Source: Litchfieldia alkalitelluris
GTDB lineage: Bacteria; Bacillota; Bacilli; Bacillales; Bacillaceae_L
Direction: 5' to 3'
Assembly (NCBI RefSeq): GCF_002019645.1
Contig: NZ_KV917374.1
Span: forward strand, 3,980,696-4,044,695
Length of the DNA: 64,000 nt
Shown: one piece after another, positions 36,011 to 47,382 of the stretch
How positions within the stretch are numbered: position 1 is the stretch's first letter
Layout: each line of letters opens with the position of its first letter
The notes under the pieces: model-generated
Told to the model about the DNA's origin: nothing
The model's database searches: none
The model's input: only the letters and a program-made list of their open reading frames with translations
Translations under genes and position numbers: made by a program

Positions 36011-36218
36011 CATCTATGCTAAATAAGTATTTCGCACCATGGGGGATGAAAAAACTTTATACTTAGCGTAGTGTCAAGCTCCAGGCGCTATCGGCTCTCA
36101 GGTCTAAGTCCCCGCAGGAGCCCGCTCCTGGCGACGAGGAGGCTCACGGACCACCCCGCGGAAGGCAAGTGGATCGCAGCTCATGGAACTCTACATCATT
36201 AGGTATTTTCAGGGTAGA
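36011..36218 (-). repeat. Chimeric modular repeat: half core A, half core B
   Basis: Read on the minus strand, the first half is A (to GGGCTCCTGCGGGG) and the second half is B (ACTTAGACCTGAGAGCCGAT onward). Both common ends are intact. Confidence 0.85.
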
Positions 36219-36412
36219 CACCTATGCTAATTTAATTCGCACCATGGAGTATGAAAAATTATACTTAGCTTAGTGTCTAGCTTCAGGCGCTATCGGCTCG
36301 GGGTCATAAGTCAATCCGGCAAGAAGGTTAAAAAGCACAACCTTCTTGCCGGCTCGTCTTATGCCTGTCGCCGATGAACGAGCGCCTTCAGCATTTCTTT
36401 TTTCAGGGTAGA
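36219..36412 (-). repeat. Modular repeat, core B
   Basis: Complete B copy whose inner stem is GCAAGAAGGTT/AACCTTCTTGC, a compensatory variant of the CTAG form at 14 kb. Ends about 90 bases before trpS. Confidence 0.87.
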
Positions 36413-36496
36413 CATCCGTACTCAAACTGCTGAATATTAGGTACTACATAGTTTTTTTACTTTTAAGATAAACTTTTAAATAATACCGGAGAGTGA

Positions 36497-37492
<996 letters not shown>

Positions 37493-37563
37493 AAAATCCG
37501 TAATTCGAGATGCCTTTTACTCACTGTTTGAGCTATAGAAAAACCTTAACAGTAAAATAAAAA

Positions 37564-37594
37564 TAACTAGGGGTGATTTTATTCACCCCTAGTT
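37564..37594. terminator. Bidirectional terminator between trpS and yjbA
   Basis: Perfect stem AACTAGGGGTGA-TTTTATT-TCACCCCTAGTT, overlapping the yjbA stop codon. Confidence 0.85.
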
Positions 37595-38341
37595 TACTTT
37601 TGGCTCATGTTCAATTTCCCATAATTTCTCGAAAAAAGGCTGACCCTTTATTAAATTTTCACATAAAATTTCATGCTTACTTGTCCATCCAACTCTTGTT
37701 TCATGGTACAGTTGCTCCCAAATTTCATCAAAATCTTTATTCTGAATGGTTTCATATTTCATTGGATCCCATTCTGTGTACCAATACCGAACTTCTGACA
37801 CGTTTTTTGTTGATTGTAGTTGGTCTAGAGCCATGAATAATAATTGTTTTAGTTGTCGTTCCTTACGGGTTAATCCTGCCATTTCAATCGGGGATGGTGA
37901 CAGAATGTGGTATTCTTTATCACTAGAAGAACTAGTAATATCATATGTATACTCTATGATGTCCTGATCACTCACCATATCATAAACTAACTGTTCTTGT
38001 CTTGGTATCAATCTACTCTTCCTTATCGGCAGACTGTAACCTATTGTATCAACCGCAATTATTCCTTGACCATCTGTCACTACAAAACAATAATCCAGTT
38101 GAATACGTTCATGGTTCTTACGTACATATGCCTTTTGATATACATCTTTCAATAACTGTTCCGGGAGTTCTGTAAGATCATTTTCGATATAGTTAAAAAG
38201 CAATGGATCAATTTTTAGTAAAGGGACCTGATCTAAGAGCTCTACACTATCGTCCTTGCGCCATTCATGAAATTGACACACGTTGTAGCCATTCTCTTCT
38301 CCCTCAAACCAATTTACCCAAATATCATGAAGATACAACAT
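37589..38341 (-). CDS. yjbA: UPF0736 family protein YjbA
   Basis: Conserved Bacillus protein of unknown function, 250 residues, soluble and acidic. Strong resemblance to B. subtilis YjbA: N-terminal [20 protein letters not shown], the core [18 protein letters not shown] (about 98-115) and the end [12 protein letters not shown]. Convergent with trpS, the same order as in B. subtilis. I can assign no reaction. Confidence 0.9.
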   Translation of the reverse strand: MLYLHDIWVNWFEGEENGYNVCQFHEWRKDDSVELLDQVPLLKIDPLLFNYIENDLTELPEQLLKDVYQKAYVRKNHERIQLDYCFVVTDGQGIIAVDTIGYSLPIRKSRLIPRQEQLVYDMVSDQDIIEYTYDITSSSSDKEYHILSPSPIEMAGLTRKERQLKQLLFMALDQLQSTKNVSEVRYWYTEWDPMKYETIQNKDFDEIWEQLYHETRVGWTSKHEILCENLIKGQPFFEKLWEIEHEPKVN

Positions 38342-38432
38342 TTTCTACCCCTCACTTCAACCGTTTGTCAACAGTATAGGCAGTCCTATTAAAATTTATT
38401 CCAAATTATTCATATAATGTTATTTGAAAACT

Positions 38433-38657
38433 TCATTTTTCATCTTCACCTATTGATAATGATGGAAAGTAAACACTCAGCCATATAATAATCAAACCCA
38501 TAGGGAAGAGCCAACATTCAACTTTTGTTATTATGAAGTCAAGATATTCTATTACATCCCTACCAGTAGCAAGGATATTTAAATAGGCAATGATACTTAT
38601 TCCACCAGAAATAGCTAAACCAAACCCTATAAGAAAAATAAATAATCTAAATATCAT
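38433..38657 (-). CDS. Small two-segment membrane protein, function unknown
   Basis: A 74-residue product with two hydrophobic helices (about 3-28 and 48-66) and an acidic tail (SIGEDEK). It lies between yjbA and appC on the same strand. Shine-Dalgarno evidence is weak, so it rests mainly on its membrane-protein character and lack of competing frames. Confidence 0.55.
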   Translation of the reverse strand: MIFRLFIFLIGFGLAISGGISIIAYLNILATGRDVIEYLDFIITKVECWLFPMGLIIIWLSVYFPSLSIGEDEK

Positions 38658-38797
38658 AGTAACTTGTCCATAACTTGAGAATGATTGTTAGCTTTTTTCA
38701 TAGGGATTTTTCTCTCCTAACTTGTCCACCTCTATATTTTCATAATATGTATCTCAGTGAGGATTATGAATAAAACACTCTTTTTTTCTATAAAAAC

Positions 38798-38830
38798 AAA
38801 AAAAGCCAAGATTCACACTTGGCTTTTTTT
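38798..38830 (-). terminator. Terminator of app operon 1
   Basis: AAAAAAGCCAAG-ATTCACA-CTTGGCTTTTTTT, immediately after appC. Confidence 0.92.
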
Positions 38831-38846
38831 AATAATATAAAGTTAA

Positions 38847-39764
38847 TTACTCATTTACCTTTGGATCAAGCGCATCGCGTAAACCATCACCAACAAAGTT
38901 AAAGCATAATACTGTTAATAGAATCATTAATCCAGGGAATAATGGATACCACCATGCATTTAACATAATCGTAAAGTTCTGAGCATCCTGAAGCATGTTC
39001 CCCCAACTTGGAGTTGGCGGCTGAATTCCTAATCCTAAATAACTAAGTGCTGACTCTGCTAAAATAACTCCACCAATTTGTAATGAAGCTGCAACGATAA
39101 TCGGTCCCATTGCATTAGGCAAGATGTGCGAGAAAATGATTTTATAACTTCTAGTACCTATTGTCTTAGACGCAAGTACAAACTCACGAGTTCTTAAAGA
39201 TAAGAATTCACCACGTACTAAACGTGCCGTTCCCATCCATCCTGTTAAAGCAAAGATTAAGATAAGCTTATCAACACCAGGAGAGAAGATTGTTACTAAC
39301 GTAATTAATAAGAAAATACTTGGAATAGATAGTAAGATATCAACAAAACGCATTAATATTGCATCTAATTTACCACCGAAATATCCAGCTAAAGAACCAA
39401 CAAGCGTTCCAATTGTAATTGCTCCAAATACGGATGCAAATCCAACTAGCAGAGAAATTCTAGCACCGTAAAGTAGACGAGTTAGTAAGTCACGACCAAA
39501 TTTATCTGTACCAAGCAAGAACTCAGCGCTTGGTGGTTTTAACTTATCTAATAAACGTTGTTCCTCAAACGAATATGGCGCAATAAGTGGTGCAAAAATT
39601 GCTGCTAAGATAATAAGAGATAAGATTGATCCACCTATTACAGCTAATTTATTTTTTACGAATTTTCTTACAATGATTTTCGTCATTGTATCTGGCTTTT
39701 TATTTAACCCCTGGGCCAAAGTATCATTAGTAGGGGTATTTGGTGTTAAGTTTGGTTGTGCCAT
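38847..39764 (-). CDS. appC: Oligopeptide ABC transporter permease AppC (copy 1)
   Basis: DppC/OppC-type permease, about 305 residues, with an N-terminal segment (about 37-57) and the BPD_transp_1 core (about 95-300); EAA loop [20 protein letters not shown]. Two ATGs are adjacent in frame (39767 and 39764); the second has better spacing from GGGGGA and matches the start of the paralogue at 46281. Last gene of the appDFABC operon. B. subtilis App can replace Opp in sporulation and competence when functional. Confidence 0.93.
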   Translation of the reverse strand: MAQPNLTPNTPTNDTLAQGLNKKPDTMTKIIVRKFVKNKLAVIGGSILSLIILAAIFAPLIAPYSFEEQRLLDKLKPPSAEFLLGTDKFGRDLLTRLLYGARISLLVGFASVFGAITIGTLVGSLAGYFGGKLDAILMRFVDILLSIPSIFLLITLVTIFSPGVDKLILIFALTGWMGTARLVRGEFLSLRTREFVLASKTIGTRSYKIIFSHILPNAMGPIIVAASLQIGGVILAESALSYLGLGIQPPTPSWGNMLQDAQNFTIMLNAWWYPLFPGLMILLTVLCFNFVGDGLRDALDPKVNE

Positions 39765-39779
39765 CATGCTTCCCCCTTC

Positions 39780-40730
39780 TTAGTACTCAATCCGCGGATC
39801 AAACACAGCATATAAAATGTCTGCAATTAGATTTCCGATTACAACAAATACAGCTGAAATAACTGTTAATGCCATAATAACTGGATAATCACGTTGGAAA
39901 GCTGAATCAAAGAATAACTTTCCGATCCCTGGCCATGCAAAAACCTGTTCAACAATAACAGAACCACCAATAAATGTTGGTAACATTAACCCGAAAATAG
40001 TGATAACAGGAATTAACCCATTACGTAATCCGTGCTTGTAGATTACTTTAGTTTCTCTAAATCCTTTTGCTCTTGCAGTTCTCATATAATCCTGTCTGAT
40101 TACTTCAAGCATACTTGTACGAGTATATCTTGTTAATCCAGCCATATCGGCAGTTGCTAATACAAGTGCTGGTAAAATTAGATGGTGGATTCTATCCCAC
40201 AAACTAAACGGAGCGTTAAGTGTGTGAGTGCCCCCTGTTGGGAACCAGCCTAAATTTACAGATAAGAACATAATTAAAATAAGTCCGAGCCAAAAGTTCG
40301 GTGTGGCCAGTCCTAAAAACGAGGTGATTGTGACCGAGTAATCGAGCTTTGAATACGGTTTCGTGGCTGATAATATACCAAAAGGAATGGAAATAATAAC
40401 AGCCAGTAATGTTGAAACAACCATTAATAATAGTGTGTTAGGAAGACGATTAGCAATCATTTCACTTACTGGAGTACCTTTACGTACTAATGATGTACCA
40501 AAATCACCTTGAGCCATGTTTCCAAGCCACTTTACATATTGAACATGTACAGGCTGGTCTAAACCATACTTTTGAATAAATTTTTCTCTGTTTTCCGGCT
40601 TAATATTTGGATCCATCATTAATGCTGTTGGCCCACCTGGTGCCATTTTTACAATTGCAAATGAAATGATGGTGATTCCAATTAATAAGGGAATAGCCAT
40701 TAAAATTCGTCGAATGATATAAGATGCCAT
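39780..40730 (-). CDS. appB: Oligopeptide ABC transporter permease AppB (copy 1)
   Basis: OppB/DppB-type permease, 316 residues, with the conserved N-terminal domain (IIRRILMAIPLLIGITIISF) and the five-segment core. EAA-type loop TRTSMLEVIRQDYMRTARAKG. Nearly the same as the copy at 46300; differences are conservative. Follows appA after a stem-loop and lies 15 bases before appC. Confidence 0.94.
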   Translation of the reverse strand: MASYIIRRILMAIPLLIGITIISFAIVKMAPGGPTALMMDPNIKPENREKFIQKYGLDQPVHVQYVKWLGNMAQGDFGTSLVRKGTPVSEMIANRLPNTLLLMVVSTLLAVIISIPFGILSATKPYSKLDYSVTITSFLGLATPNFWLGLILIMFLSVNLGWFPTGGTHTLNAPFSLWDRIHHLILPALVLATADMAGLTRYTRTSMLEVIRQDYMRTARAKGFRETKVIYKHGLRNGLIPVITIFGLMLPTFIGGSVIVEQVFAWPGIGKLFFDSAFQRDYPVIMALTVISAVFVVIGNLIADILYAVFDPRIEY

Positions 40731-40792
40731 AGCTTATTCTCCTTCTTTAATAGATTTTAAAAGTTTGGCGGACGATAAATGCCCATGATTTA

Positions 40793-40851
40793 GGCAAGCA
40801 TTTTATTACAAAGGGGAGGATTCCCTCCCCCATGCAATGTAAATGCTTGTC
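40793..40851 (-). other. Intercistronic stem-loop between appA and appB (copy 1)
   Basis: Outer CAAGCATTT/AAATGCTTG and inner GGGGAGG-ATTC-CCTCCCC. No T run, so it more likely protects the appA 3' end than terminates. Confidence 0.6.
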
Positions 40852-40865
40852 TAGTAAATTGTTAA

Positions 40866-42518
40866 TTATTGTTGGTTAAACCACCATTTATGAATGTTGT
40901 AGAATTCACTCTTTGCATGGAACTCATAACCTTCTAAGTTCTCAGGCATTGCACGGTGTACGTTCGGATAGTAAAGGAACGTGTAAGCTTGGTCTTCAGC
41001 AAGAATCTTGTAGATATCACCATAAATAGCTTTGTACTCATCACGATCTAAGATTTGTTTTGCTTCTTCCATTAACTTATCAGCTTCTTCGTTTTTATAC
41101 CAAACAAAGTTTAAACCTTCTGCCGCTTGGCTAGAATGGAAGATATCATATTGATCAGGGAAAGTAGACATGCTCCACCCTAATACTAATGCATCGTAAT
41201 CCCAATTTGGAGCAGAAATTTGCTCGATATATGCACTCCACTCAACGATTTCAGGAGTTGCTTCGATTCCAACTTCTTTTAATTGTTGTTGTAATACTAC
41301 AACGATGTCTTCACGAATCTTGTTACCTTGGTTAGTCTTGATTGAGAAAGAGAATTTTTCTCCATCTTTGTCAAGGATTCCGTCACCATCAGTATCAGTC
41401 CAACCAGCTGCAGCTAACAATTCTTTCGCTTTTTCTGGATCATATCCGAAAGTTGGTACTTCATCATTGTAAGCCCATGAAAGTGGAGATTCAGGAACGT
41501 GTGCTACTTCACCGTCTCCATTCATAACTGCTTGTACGATTTCTTCACGGTTAATTGCATGTGTAAGTGCTTGACGAACTTCTTTACTTTGGAAACGCTC
41601 TTGTTGCATGTTGAATCCAAGGTAAGTGTAAGATAAACCTAAACCAGATTCAATTTGGATTCCAGGGAATGATTGAACTGTTTCTAAATCTGTTCCTGGT
41701 ACTTCGATAAAGTCAACATCACCAGCTTGGAATTGCGCTAATAATGAGTTTTGATCTGGAACAACTTTGTAAGTGATAGAGTCTAAGTAAGGACGACCCT
41801 CAAAGTAATCTTCGTTTGCTACAACTTTAACGTATTCTCCATCAGCCCATGTGTCAAATTTGAATGGACCAGTACCTACTGGAGATTTTGTGTTAAATTC
41901 ATGCTCACCTAAATCACCAACTGGCACATCAGCAAGAATATGTTCTGGTAAGATACCATAGCTTAAACCAATTGAATGGAATGTAGCATCTACTTGTTTA
42001 AGATTGAAAACTACAGTATAGTCATCAACTTTTTCAACACTTTCAAGTGTTTCGAATTGAGACCCACGCTCACCAGCATAATCTGGGTTAAGTGGAATAT
42101 TGTAAGTGAAAACAACATCATCAGCATTGAATGGCTCGCCATCATGGAAAGTTACATCTTGACGTAATTTAACTGTAAATGTTAAACCATCTTCAGACAT
42201 TTGAACATCTTCAGCTAAGCTGTTAACCGGATCAAACTTAGTGTCGCCACCAACTAATCCGTTGTAAATGAACCCTTCGATATCTGAACTAGCAGTATCA
42301 GTTGAATATAATGGGTTAAATAGTGTAGGCTCACCAATCGATCCTACGATGATATCTCCACCAACTTGTGGTTCACCAGTTGGAGCATCAGTTTCCTCTG
42401 TTCCTTCATTTCCACCAGCAGGCTCTTCAGTAGTAGAATCTCCACCACAAGCCGCTAGAAACATTGACATAGCTAATGTTAGAACTAACAATAACCACGC
42501 AGACTTTCTTAACTTCAT
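40866..42518 (-). CDS. appA: Oligopeptide-binding lipoprotein AppA (copy 1)
   Basis: SBP_bac_5 lipoprotein of 550 residues. Signal with lipobox FLAAC (Cys24), acidic linker (about 25-50), then the binding domain starting GGDIIVGSIGEPTLFNPLY. Compared with the copy at 47383 the C-terminal two thirds are almost the same, whereas about 90-200 differ at many positions. That pattern suggests a different peptide preference, by inference only. Confidence 0.95.
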   Translation of the reverse strand: MKLRKSAWLLLVLTLAMSMFLAACGGDSTTEEPAGGNEGTEETDAPTGEPQVGGDIIVGSIGEPTLFNPLYSTDTASSDIEGFIYNGLVGGDTKFDPVNSLAEDVQMSEDGLTFTVKLRQDVTFHDGEPFNADDVVFTYNIPLNPDYAGERGSQFETLESVEKVDDYTVVFNLKQVDATFHSIGLSYGILPEHILADVPVGDLGEHEFNTKSPVGTGPFKFDTWADGEYVKVVANEDYFEGRPYLDSITYKVVPDQNSLLAQFQAGDVDFIEVPGTDLETVQSFPGIQIESGLGLSYTYLGFNMQQERFQSKEVRQALTHAINREEIVQAVMNGDGEVAHVPESPLSWAYNDEVPTFGYDPEKAKELLAAAGWTDTDGDGILDKDGEKFSFSIKTNQGNKIREDIVVVLQQQLKEVGIEATPEIVEWSAYIEQISAPNWDYDALVLGWSMSTFPDQYDIFHSSQAAEGLNFVWYKNEEADKLMEEAKQILDRDEYKAIYGDIYKILAEDQAYTFLYYPNVHRAMPENLEGYEFHAKSEFYNIHKWWFNQQ

Positions 42519-42608
42519 TGTAATTCCTCCCCTATTAATTTATATATATCTTGGGATATAGGTTTTAAACCTCGCTCCCAAGGATAAAGACCTTTATGTT
42601 ACTTTCAC

Positions 42609-43631
42609 TTATTCATATAAATGACAAGCAACAAAGTGATCTTTTTCCACTTCTTTAAATTGAGGTACTACTTGCTTACAAATCTCAGTAGCAGCTGGAC
42701 ATCTAGTGTGGAATACACAACCAGTTGGTGGATTTGCGGGACTTGGTAGTTCTCCTTTTAAAACAATGCGCTCACGTTTCACTGCATTTTTCCCTCTTGG
42801 TACAGGAACTGCAGAAAGTAGAGCTTGTGTGTAAGGATGTAATGGGTTTGCATATAAGTCTTCCTTACTAGCCAACTCCATCATGTTTCCTAAATATAAA
42901 ACGGCGACTCTGTCACTAATATGACGAACAACACTTAGGTCATGTGATATGAAAATATATGTTAATCCAAAATCTTTTTGAAGATCTTGCATTAAGTTAA
43001 TAATTTGAGCTTGAATTGAAACGTCAAGTGCTGAAACTGCTTCATCAGCGATGATAAGGTCTGGTTTCAACGCTAATGCTCTTGCAATTCCAATCCTTTG
43101 TCGCTGTCCACCTGAAAACTCATGTGGGTATCTATTAATGAAGGATGAATTTAATCCAACAGTTTCTAATAGTTCTTTTACTTTCTCATCGCGTTCTTTA
43201 GGAGCATAAAGATTATGTGTATTTAATGGTTCCTTTATAATAGAACGCAATGTTTTACGAGGGTTTAATGTAGCAAAAGGATCTTGGAAAATCATTTGTA
43301 TATCTTTACGTACTGATTTTCTTAATTGACTTTCGCTCATATGCGTAATGTCTTGGCCCTTGAAAATAATTTTACCTTCTGTTGGTTCATATAAGCGGAT
43401 GATCGTTCTACCAGCAGTAGATTTACCACAGCCTGATTCACCAACAATACCTAATGTTTCACCTTTTTTAACCTTTAGAGTTATTCCATCAACAGCTTTA
43501 ACATTCCCTACTGTTTTTTGAAGTAACCCAGCTTTGATTGGAAAATATTTTTTCATATCTTGTAGTTCAAGTAATGTTGATGTTTCTTCATTAGCCTGAA
43601 GATTTTTTTCAAGATTAGTAGATTCAATCAT
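42609..43631 (-). CDS. appF: Oligopeptide ABC transporter ATP-binding protein AppF (copy 1)
   Basis: ATPase subunit, 340 residues. Walker [10 protein letters not shown] (about 62-70), signature FSGGQRQR, Walker [13 protein letters not shown]. The C-terminal oligo_HPY region carries a Cys cluster ([15 protein letters not shown], then C near the end) known to bind an iron-sulfur cluster in some dipeptide transporters. Lies 15 bases after appD. Confidence 0.94.
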   Translation of the reverse strand: MIESTNLEKNLQANEETSTLLELQDMKKYFPIKAGLLQKTVGNVKAVDGITLKVKKGETLGIVGESGCGKSTAGRTIIRLYEPTEGKIIFKGQDITHMSESQLRKSVRKDIQMIFQDPFATLNPRKTLRSIIKEPLNTHNLYAPKERDEKVKELLETVGLNSSFINRYPHEFSGGQRQRIGIARALALKPDLIIADEAVSALDVSIQAQIINLMQDLQKDFGLTYIFISHDLSVVRHISDRVAVLYLGNMMELASKEDLYANPLHPYTQALLSAVPVPRGKNAVKRERIVLKGELPSPANPPTGCVFHTRCPAATEICKQVVPQFKEVEKDHFVACHLYE

Positions 43632-43646
43632 GTAGTTACCTCCTTC

Positions 43647-44609
43647 TTACTCGTGTAGAAAGCAGCGTACTGCTCTACCTTTAGTCACTTTTAATTGAGG
43701 CTGTTCTGCAAAACAACGATCAAATGCCTTTGAACAACGAGGTGCGAAGCGGCAACCTTTAGGCATATTTTCAGGCGATGGAACATTTCCTTCAATTGAC
43801 TGTAGTCGAGATATTTCACCATCAATAGATGGAACAGAATTCATTAGTCCTTCTGTGTATGGATGTAATGGTTCTTCAAAAAGCGCATCTACCGCAGCTT
43901 CTTCTACAACTTGTCCACCATACATAACAACGACTCTTTCAGCGATTTCAGATACAACACCAAGGTCATGTGTTATTAGAAGAATTGAAGTATCAAATTT
44001 CTTACTTACTTCCTTCATTAAATCCAATATTTGTGCTTGGATTGTCACATCTAATGCAGTTGTTGGTTCATCTGCTATTAAAAGCTTTGGATTACAGCTC
44101 ATTGCAATAGCTATCATAACCCTTTGTCTCATACCGCCTGATAGTCGGTGTGGAAACTCACCAATCAATTCTGCCGCGCGTGAAAAACCAACAAGCTCAA
44201 GTAATTCAATCGCTTTTTTAGTTGCTTCATTTTTCGACATTTTTTGATGATAAGTTAAGACCTCAGTAATCTGTTCCCCGATTGTTAAAACTGGGTTCAA
44301 TGAGGTCATTGGTTCTTGGAAAATCATCGAGATTTCGTTACCACGAACTTTACATAGTTGCGCTTCAGATAGGGTTACAAGATTCTTACCTTCTAAAAGA
44401 ATTTCACCATCTACAATTTTACCTGCAGGACTTGGTACTAATCCCATAATAGATAATGACGTAATACTTTTACCTGATCCTGACTCACCAACTAATGCGA
44501 CTGTTTCACCTTTATTTATCTTAATATCAACACCATCAACAGCTGGAATTACTGTCTTCTTTTTAAAGAAATGGGTCTTAAGATTTTTTATTTCTAATAA
44601 TGTAGACAT
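43647..44609 (-). CDS. appD: Oligopeptide ABC transporter ATP-binding protein AppD (copy 1)
   Basis: ATPase subunit, 320 residues from ATG 44609, chosen to match the paralogue start (MSTLLE); a GTG four codons upstream is possible. Walker [11 protein letters not shown], signature LSGGMRQR, Walker [14 protein letters not shown]-terminal Cys cluster [15 protein letters not shown]. First gene of app operon 1. A CodY-type box lies about 145 bases upstream. Confidence 0.94.
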   Translation of the reverse strand: MSTLLEIKNLKTHFFKKKTVIPAVDGVDIKINKGETVALVGESGSGKSITSLSIMGLVPSPAGKIVDGEILLEGKNLVTLSEAQLCKVRGNEISMIFQEPMTSLNPVLTIGEQITEVLTYHQKMSKNEATKKAIELLELVGFSRAAELIGEFPHRLSGGMRQRVMIAIAMSCNPKLLIADEPTTALDVTIQAQILDLMKEVSKKFDTSILLITHDLGVVSEIAERVVVMYGGQVVEEAAVDALFEEPLHPYTEGLMNSVPSIDGEISRLQSIEGNVPSPENMPKGCRFAPRCSKAFDRCFAEQPQLKVTKGRAVRCFLHE

Positions 44610-45343
44610 ATCCACTTCCACCCCTCATCAACGAAAAATCATTAAACTAACACAATTCCGAAAATTTAAAATATAAATCGTCCATTTCTTATTTCCAATT
44701 CTATCTGTTTACAAATCTATTACTTTTTATCGTATTAGTTTTACACTAAACAAAATTATCTGAAAATAACAATACTAGTATTTTATTATATATAAAATAT
44801 AAATTCAAGTTAATTTTAAAATATTTATGAATAACGAATTTTTCAACAATTCACTCTTATGTTATTTTAATTAAATTATTCTGAAATTGCAAGTTGTTTT
44901 TTGAAATAAAAAAAACTCTTATTTTACCTTATTATATTTAGTGAAACTAATAAAAAAACGTTTTTCGATATAACTAATTACTATCTTAGATTAACACAGT
45001 TACACCGTTCCAACAGCAATAAGTTTTTGGTAATCATAGAAATATTTTATTCTTGAATTTATTTTTACAAACTGTTTTAAATTTTAAAAATATTATTATT
45101 ATTCCAACAAAGTATATGTTTTTATTTCCAACACGGTTCTATGAAGTAACTTTAGATCGTACGGAGAAATCCCTGTTCTTGTGGGATCAATTGGCTCGGA
45201 TGGAATCAACTGCCCCCCAGTAACACGACTGGCTTTAGCGGAACGTACATATAATCATTTATTCAACATTAGTCTTCATTACAATTTAATTGGAAGCTAA
45301 ATTAACGTCAAATGTTCCGAATAGATTCAACAGTTTTTTCCAT
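44610..45343. other. Long intergenic region between the two app operons
   Basis: About 730 bases, mostly AT-rich, holding the control region of app operon 1 (see the CodY box). A more GC-rich stretch at about 45150-45255 (GTGGGATCAATTGGCTCGG, CCCCCCAGTAACACGACTGG) has no ORF and matches none of the repeat families here. GTACG/CGTAC could pair across it. No CDS supported. Confidence 0.4.
44754..44768. promoter_or_regulatory. Candidate CodY box upstream of appD (copy 1)
   Basis: AATTATCTGAAAATA differs at two positions from the known CodY consensus AATTTTCWGAAAATT. Peptide transport operons are classic CodY targets. Confidence 0.5.
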
Positions 45344-45371
45344 AAAAAAAAAGCCGAAATTGGCTTTTTTT
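45344..45371 (-). terminator. Terminator of app operon 2
   Basis: AAAAAGCC-GAAATT-GGCTTTTT with long A and T runs on either side. Overlaps the end of appC copy 2 by two bases. Confidence 0.88.
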
Positions 45372-46281
45372 AGTTATTTATTTTTGGATCTAACGCATCT
45401 CGTAAACCATCTCCGACAAAGTTAAAACAAAGTACTGTTGTTAATATCAGCAAACCTGGGAATAAAGGATACCACCATGCTTTTAACATAATTGTAAAAT
45501 TCTGTGCATCCTGCAACATATTACCCCAGCTAGGTGTTGGAGGTTGAATTCCAAGTCCTAGGTAACTTAATGCTGATTCTGCAAGTATTACTCCGCCAAC
45601 TTGTAGAGTAGCTGCTACTATAATCGGTCCCATTGCATTTGGAAGGATATGCGAGAAAATAATTTTATAACTTCTCGTTCCTATCGTTTTTGATGCTAAA
45701 ACAAATTCACGAGTCCGTAGCGTTAAAAACTCACCTCTTACTAATCTTGCCGTACTCATCCAACCTGTTAAAGCAAAGATTAAGATTAGCTTATCCACGC
45801 CTGGTTGAAAAATAGTAACTAAAGTTATTAATAAGAAAATACTTGGAATTGATAGTAACACATCTACAAATCGCATTAATATCGCATCAATCTTCCCACC
45901 AAAATACCCTGCTACTGAACCAACTAAAGTTCCGATTGTTATTGCCCCCACCACTGAGGCGAATCCAACAAGTAATGATATTCTTGCTCCAAACAGCAAT
46001 CTTGTAAGCAAATCACGACCGAATTTATCTGTTCCTAATAAAAATTCGGCACTTGGTGGTTTAAGTTTATCTAGTAATCTTTGTTCTTCAAAAGAATATG
46101 GTGCAAGAAGTGGTGCAAATACAGCAGCAAGGATAATTAATGAAAGTATCGCAGATCCAATAACCGCCAACTTATTTTTCATAAACTTAGTGATCACTAT
46201 TTTTGTCATCGTATCTGGTTTTTGATTAATCCCCTGAGTCAAAGAAACATCTGTTCCAGGAGATAAGTTTGGTTGTGCCAT
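45370..46281 (-). CDS. appC: Oligopeptide ABC transporter permease AppC (copy 2)
   Basis: Paralogue of the gene at 38847, 303 residues. The central part from [20 protein letters not shown] onward is nearly the same; only the first 20 residues and scattered positions differ. BPD_transp_1 core with EAA loop [20 protein letters not shown]. Last gene of the second appDFABC operon, read in the same direction as the first. Confidence 0.93.
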   Translation of the reverse strand: MAQPNLSPGTDVSLTQGINQKPDTMTKIVITKFMKNKLAVIGSAILSLIILAAVFAPLLAPYSFEEQRLLDKLKPPSAEFLLGTDKFGRDLLTRLLFGARISLLVGFASVVGAITIGTLVGSVAGYFGGKIDAILMRFVDVLLSIPSIFLLITLVTIFQPGVDKLILIFALTGWMSTARLVRGEFLTLRTREFVLASKTIGTRSYKIIFSHILPNAMGPIIVAATLQVGGVILAESALSYLGLGIQPPTPSWGNMLQDAQNFTIMLKAWWYPLFPGLLILTTVLCFNFVGDGLRDALDPKINN

Positions 46282-46299
46282 ATTAACTTCCTCCTATTC

Positions 46300-47250
46300 T
46301 TAATACTCAATTCGCGGATCAAAAACCGCATATAAAATATCAGCAAGTAAATTACCAATAACAACAAACACTGCAGAAATAACTGTCAATGCCATAATTA
46401 CTGGATAATCACGTTGAAAAGCAGAATCAAAGAACAACTTTCCAATCCCAGGCCAAGCAAACACTTGTTCAACAATAACTGAACCACCGATAAATGTTGG
46501 AAGCATTAAACCGAAAATCGTAATTACTGGAATAAGACCATTTCTCAGTCCATGCTTGTAAATTACTTTGTTCTGTCTAAATCCCTTTGCTCTAGCAGTC
46601 CTCATATAGTCTTGACCTAATACTTCTAACATACTTGTTCGGGTATATCGAGTTAGACCGGCCATATCTGCCGTAGCCAGTACAAATGCCGGTAACATTA
46701 AATGATGAATTCTATTCCATATGCTAAAAGGTTCGTTTAATGTATGTGTTCCACCTGTAGGGAACCATCCTAAGTTAACAGAGAGGAACATGATTAAGAT
46801 AAGCCCTAGCCAGAAATTTGGTGTGGCTAATCCTAAAAAGGAAGTGATGGTAACACTATAATCGAGTTTTGAATAGGGCCGTGCCGCTGACAATATTCCA
46901 AACGGTATGGATATAACTACTGCAAGTAATGTAGATACAACCATAAGCAATAAAGTATTTGGTAATCGGTTCATAATCATTTCACCAACCGGTGTACCTT
47001 TCCTAACAAGAGAAGTACCAAAATCCCCTTTTGCCATATTCCCTAACCATTTAACATATTGAACATGAACAGGTTGATCTAAACCATATTTCTGAATAAA
47101 CTTTTCTCGATTTTCTGGTTTTATATTAGGATCCATCATTAATGCGGTAGGACCACCTGGTGCCATTTTTACGATTGCAAACGAAATGATGGTAATACCA
47201 ATTAATAAGGGAATAGCCATTAAAACTCGTCGAATAATATAAGTTACCAT
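46300..47250 (-). CDS. appB: Oligopeptide ABC transporter permease AppB (copy 2)
   Basis: 316 residues, the same length as copy 1, differing at few positions (for example MVTYIIRRVLM against MASYIIRRILM, and SAARPYSK against SATKPYSK). GGAGAA precedes the ATG. Follows appA copy 2 after a terminator-like hairpin. Confidence 0.94.
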   Translation of the reverse strand: MVTYIIRRVLMAIPLLIGITIISFAIVKMAPGGPTALMMDPNIKPENREKFIQKYGLDQPVHVQYVKWLGNMAKGDFGTSLVRKGTPVGEMIMNRLPNTLLLMVVSTLLAVVISIPFGILSAARPYSKLDYSVTITSFLGLATPNFWLGLILIMFLSVNLGWFPTGGTHTLNEPFSIWNRIHHLMLPAFVLATADMAGLTRYTRTSMLEVLGQDYMRTARAKGFRQNKVIYKHGLRNGLIPVITIFGLMLPTFIGGSVIVEQVFAWPGIGKLFFDSAFQRDYPVIMALTVISAVFVVIGNLLADILYAVFDPRIEY

Positions 47251-47329
47251 CGGTTATTCTCCTTTACTAAAAATTTTTCATCTATATCTAGCGAGATTCT
47301 TACTTCTACTCGTCCTGTTTTCAATACAT

Positions 47330-47362
47330 AAAAAAGGAAGGGAGAATCCCTTCCCTCTTTTT
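47330..47362 (-). terminator. Terminator-like hairpin between appA and appB (copy 2)
   Basis: GGAAGGGA-GAA-TCCCTTCC with A/T runs on both sides; on the minus strand TTTTTT follows. Suits partial termination after appA. Confidence 0.65.
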
Positions 47363-47382
47363 AAAAAAGGTCTAATTAACTA

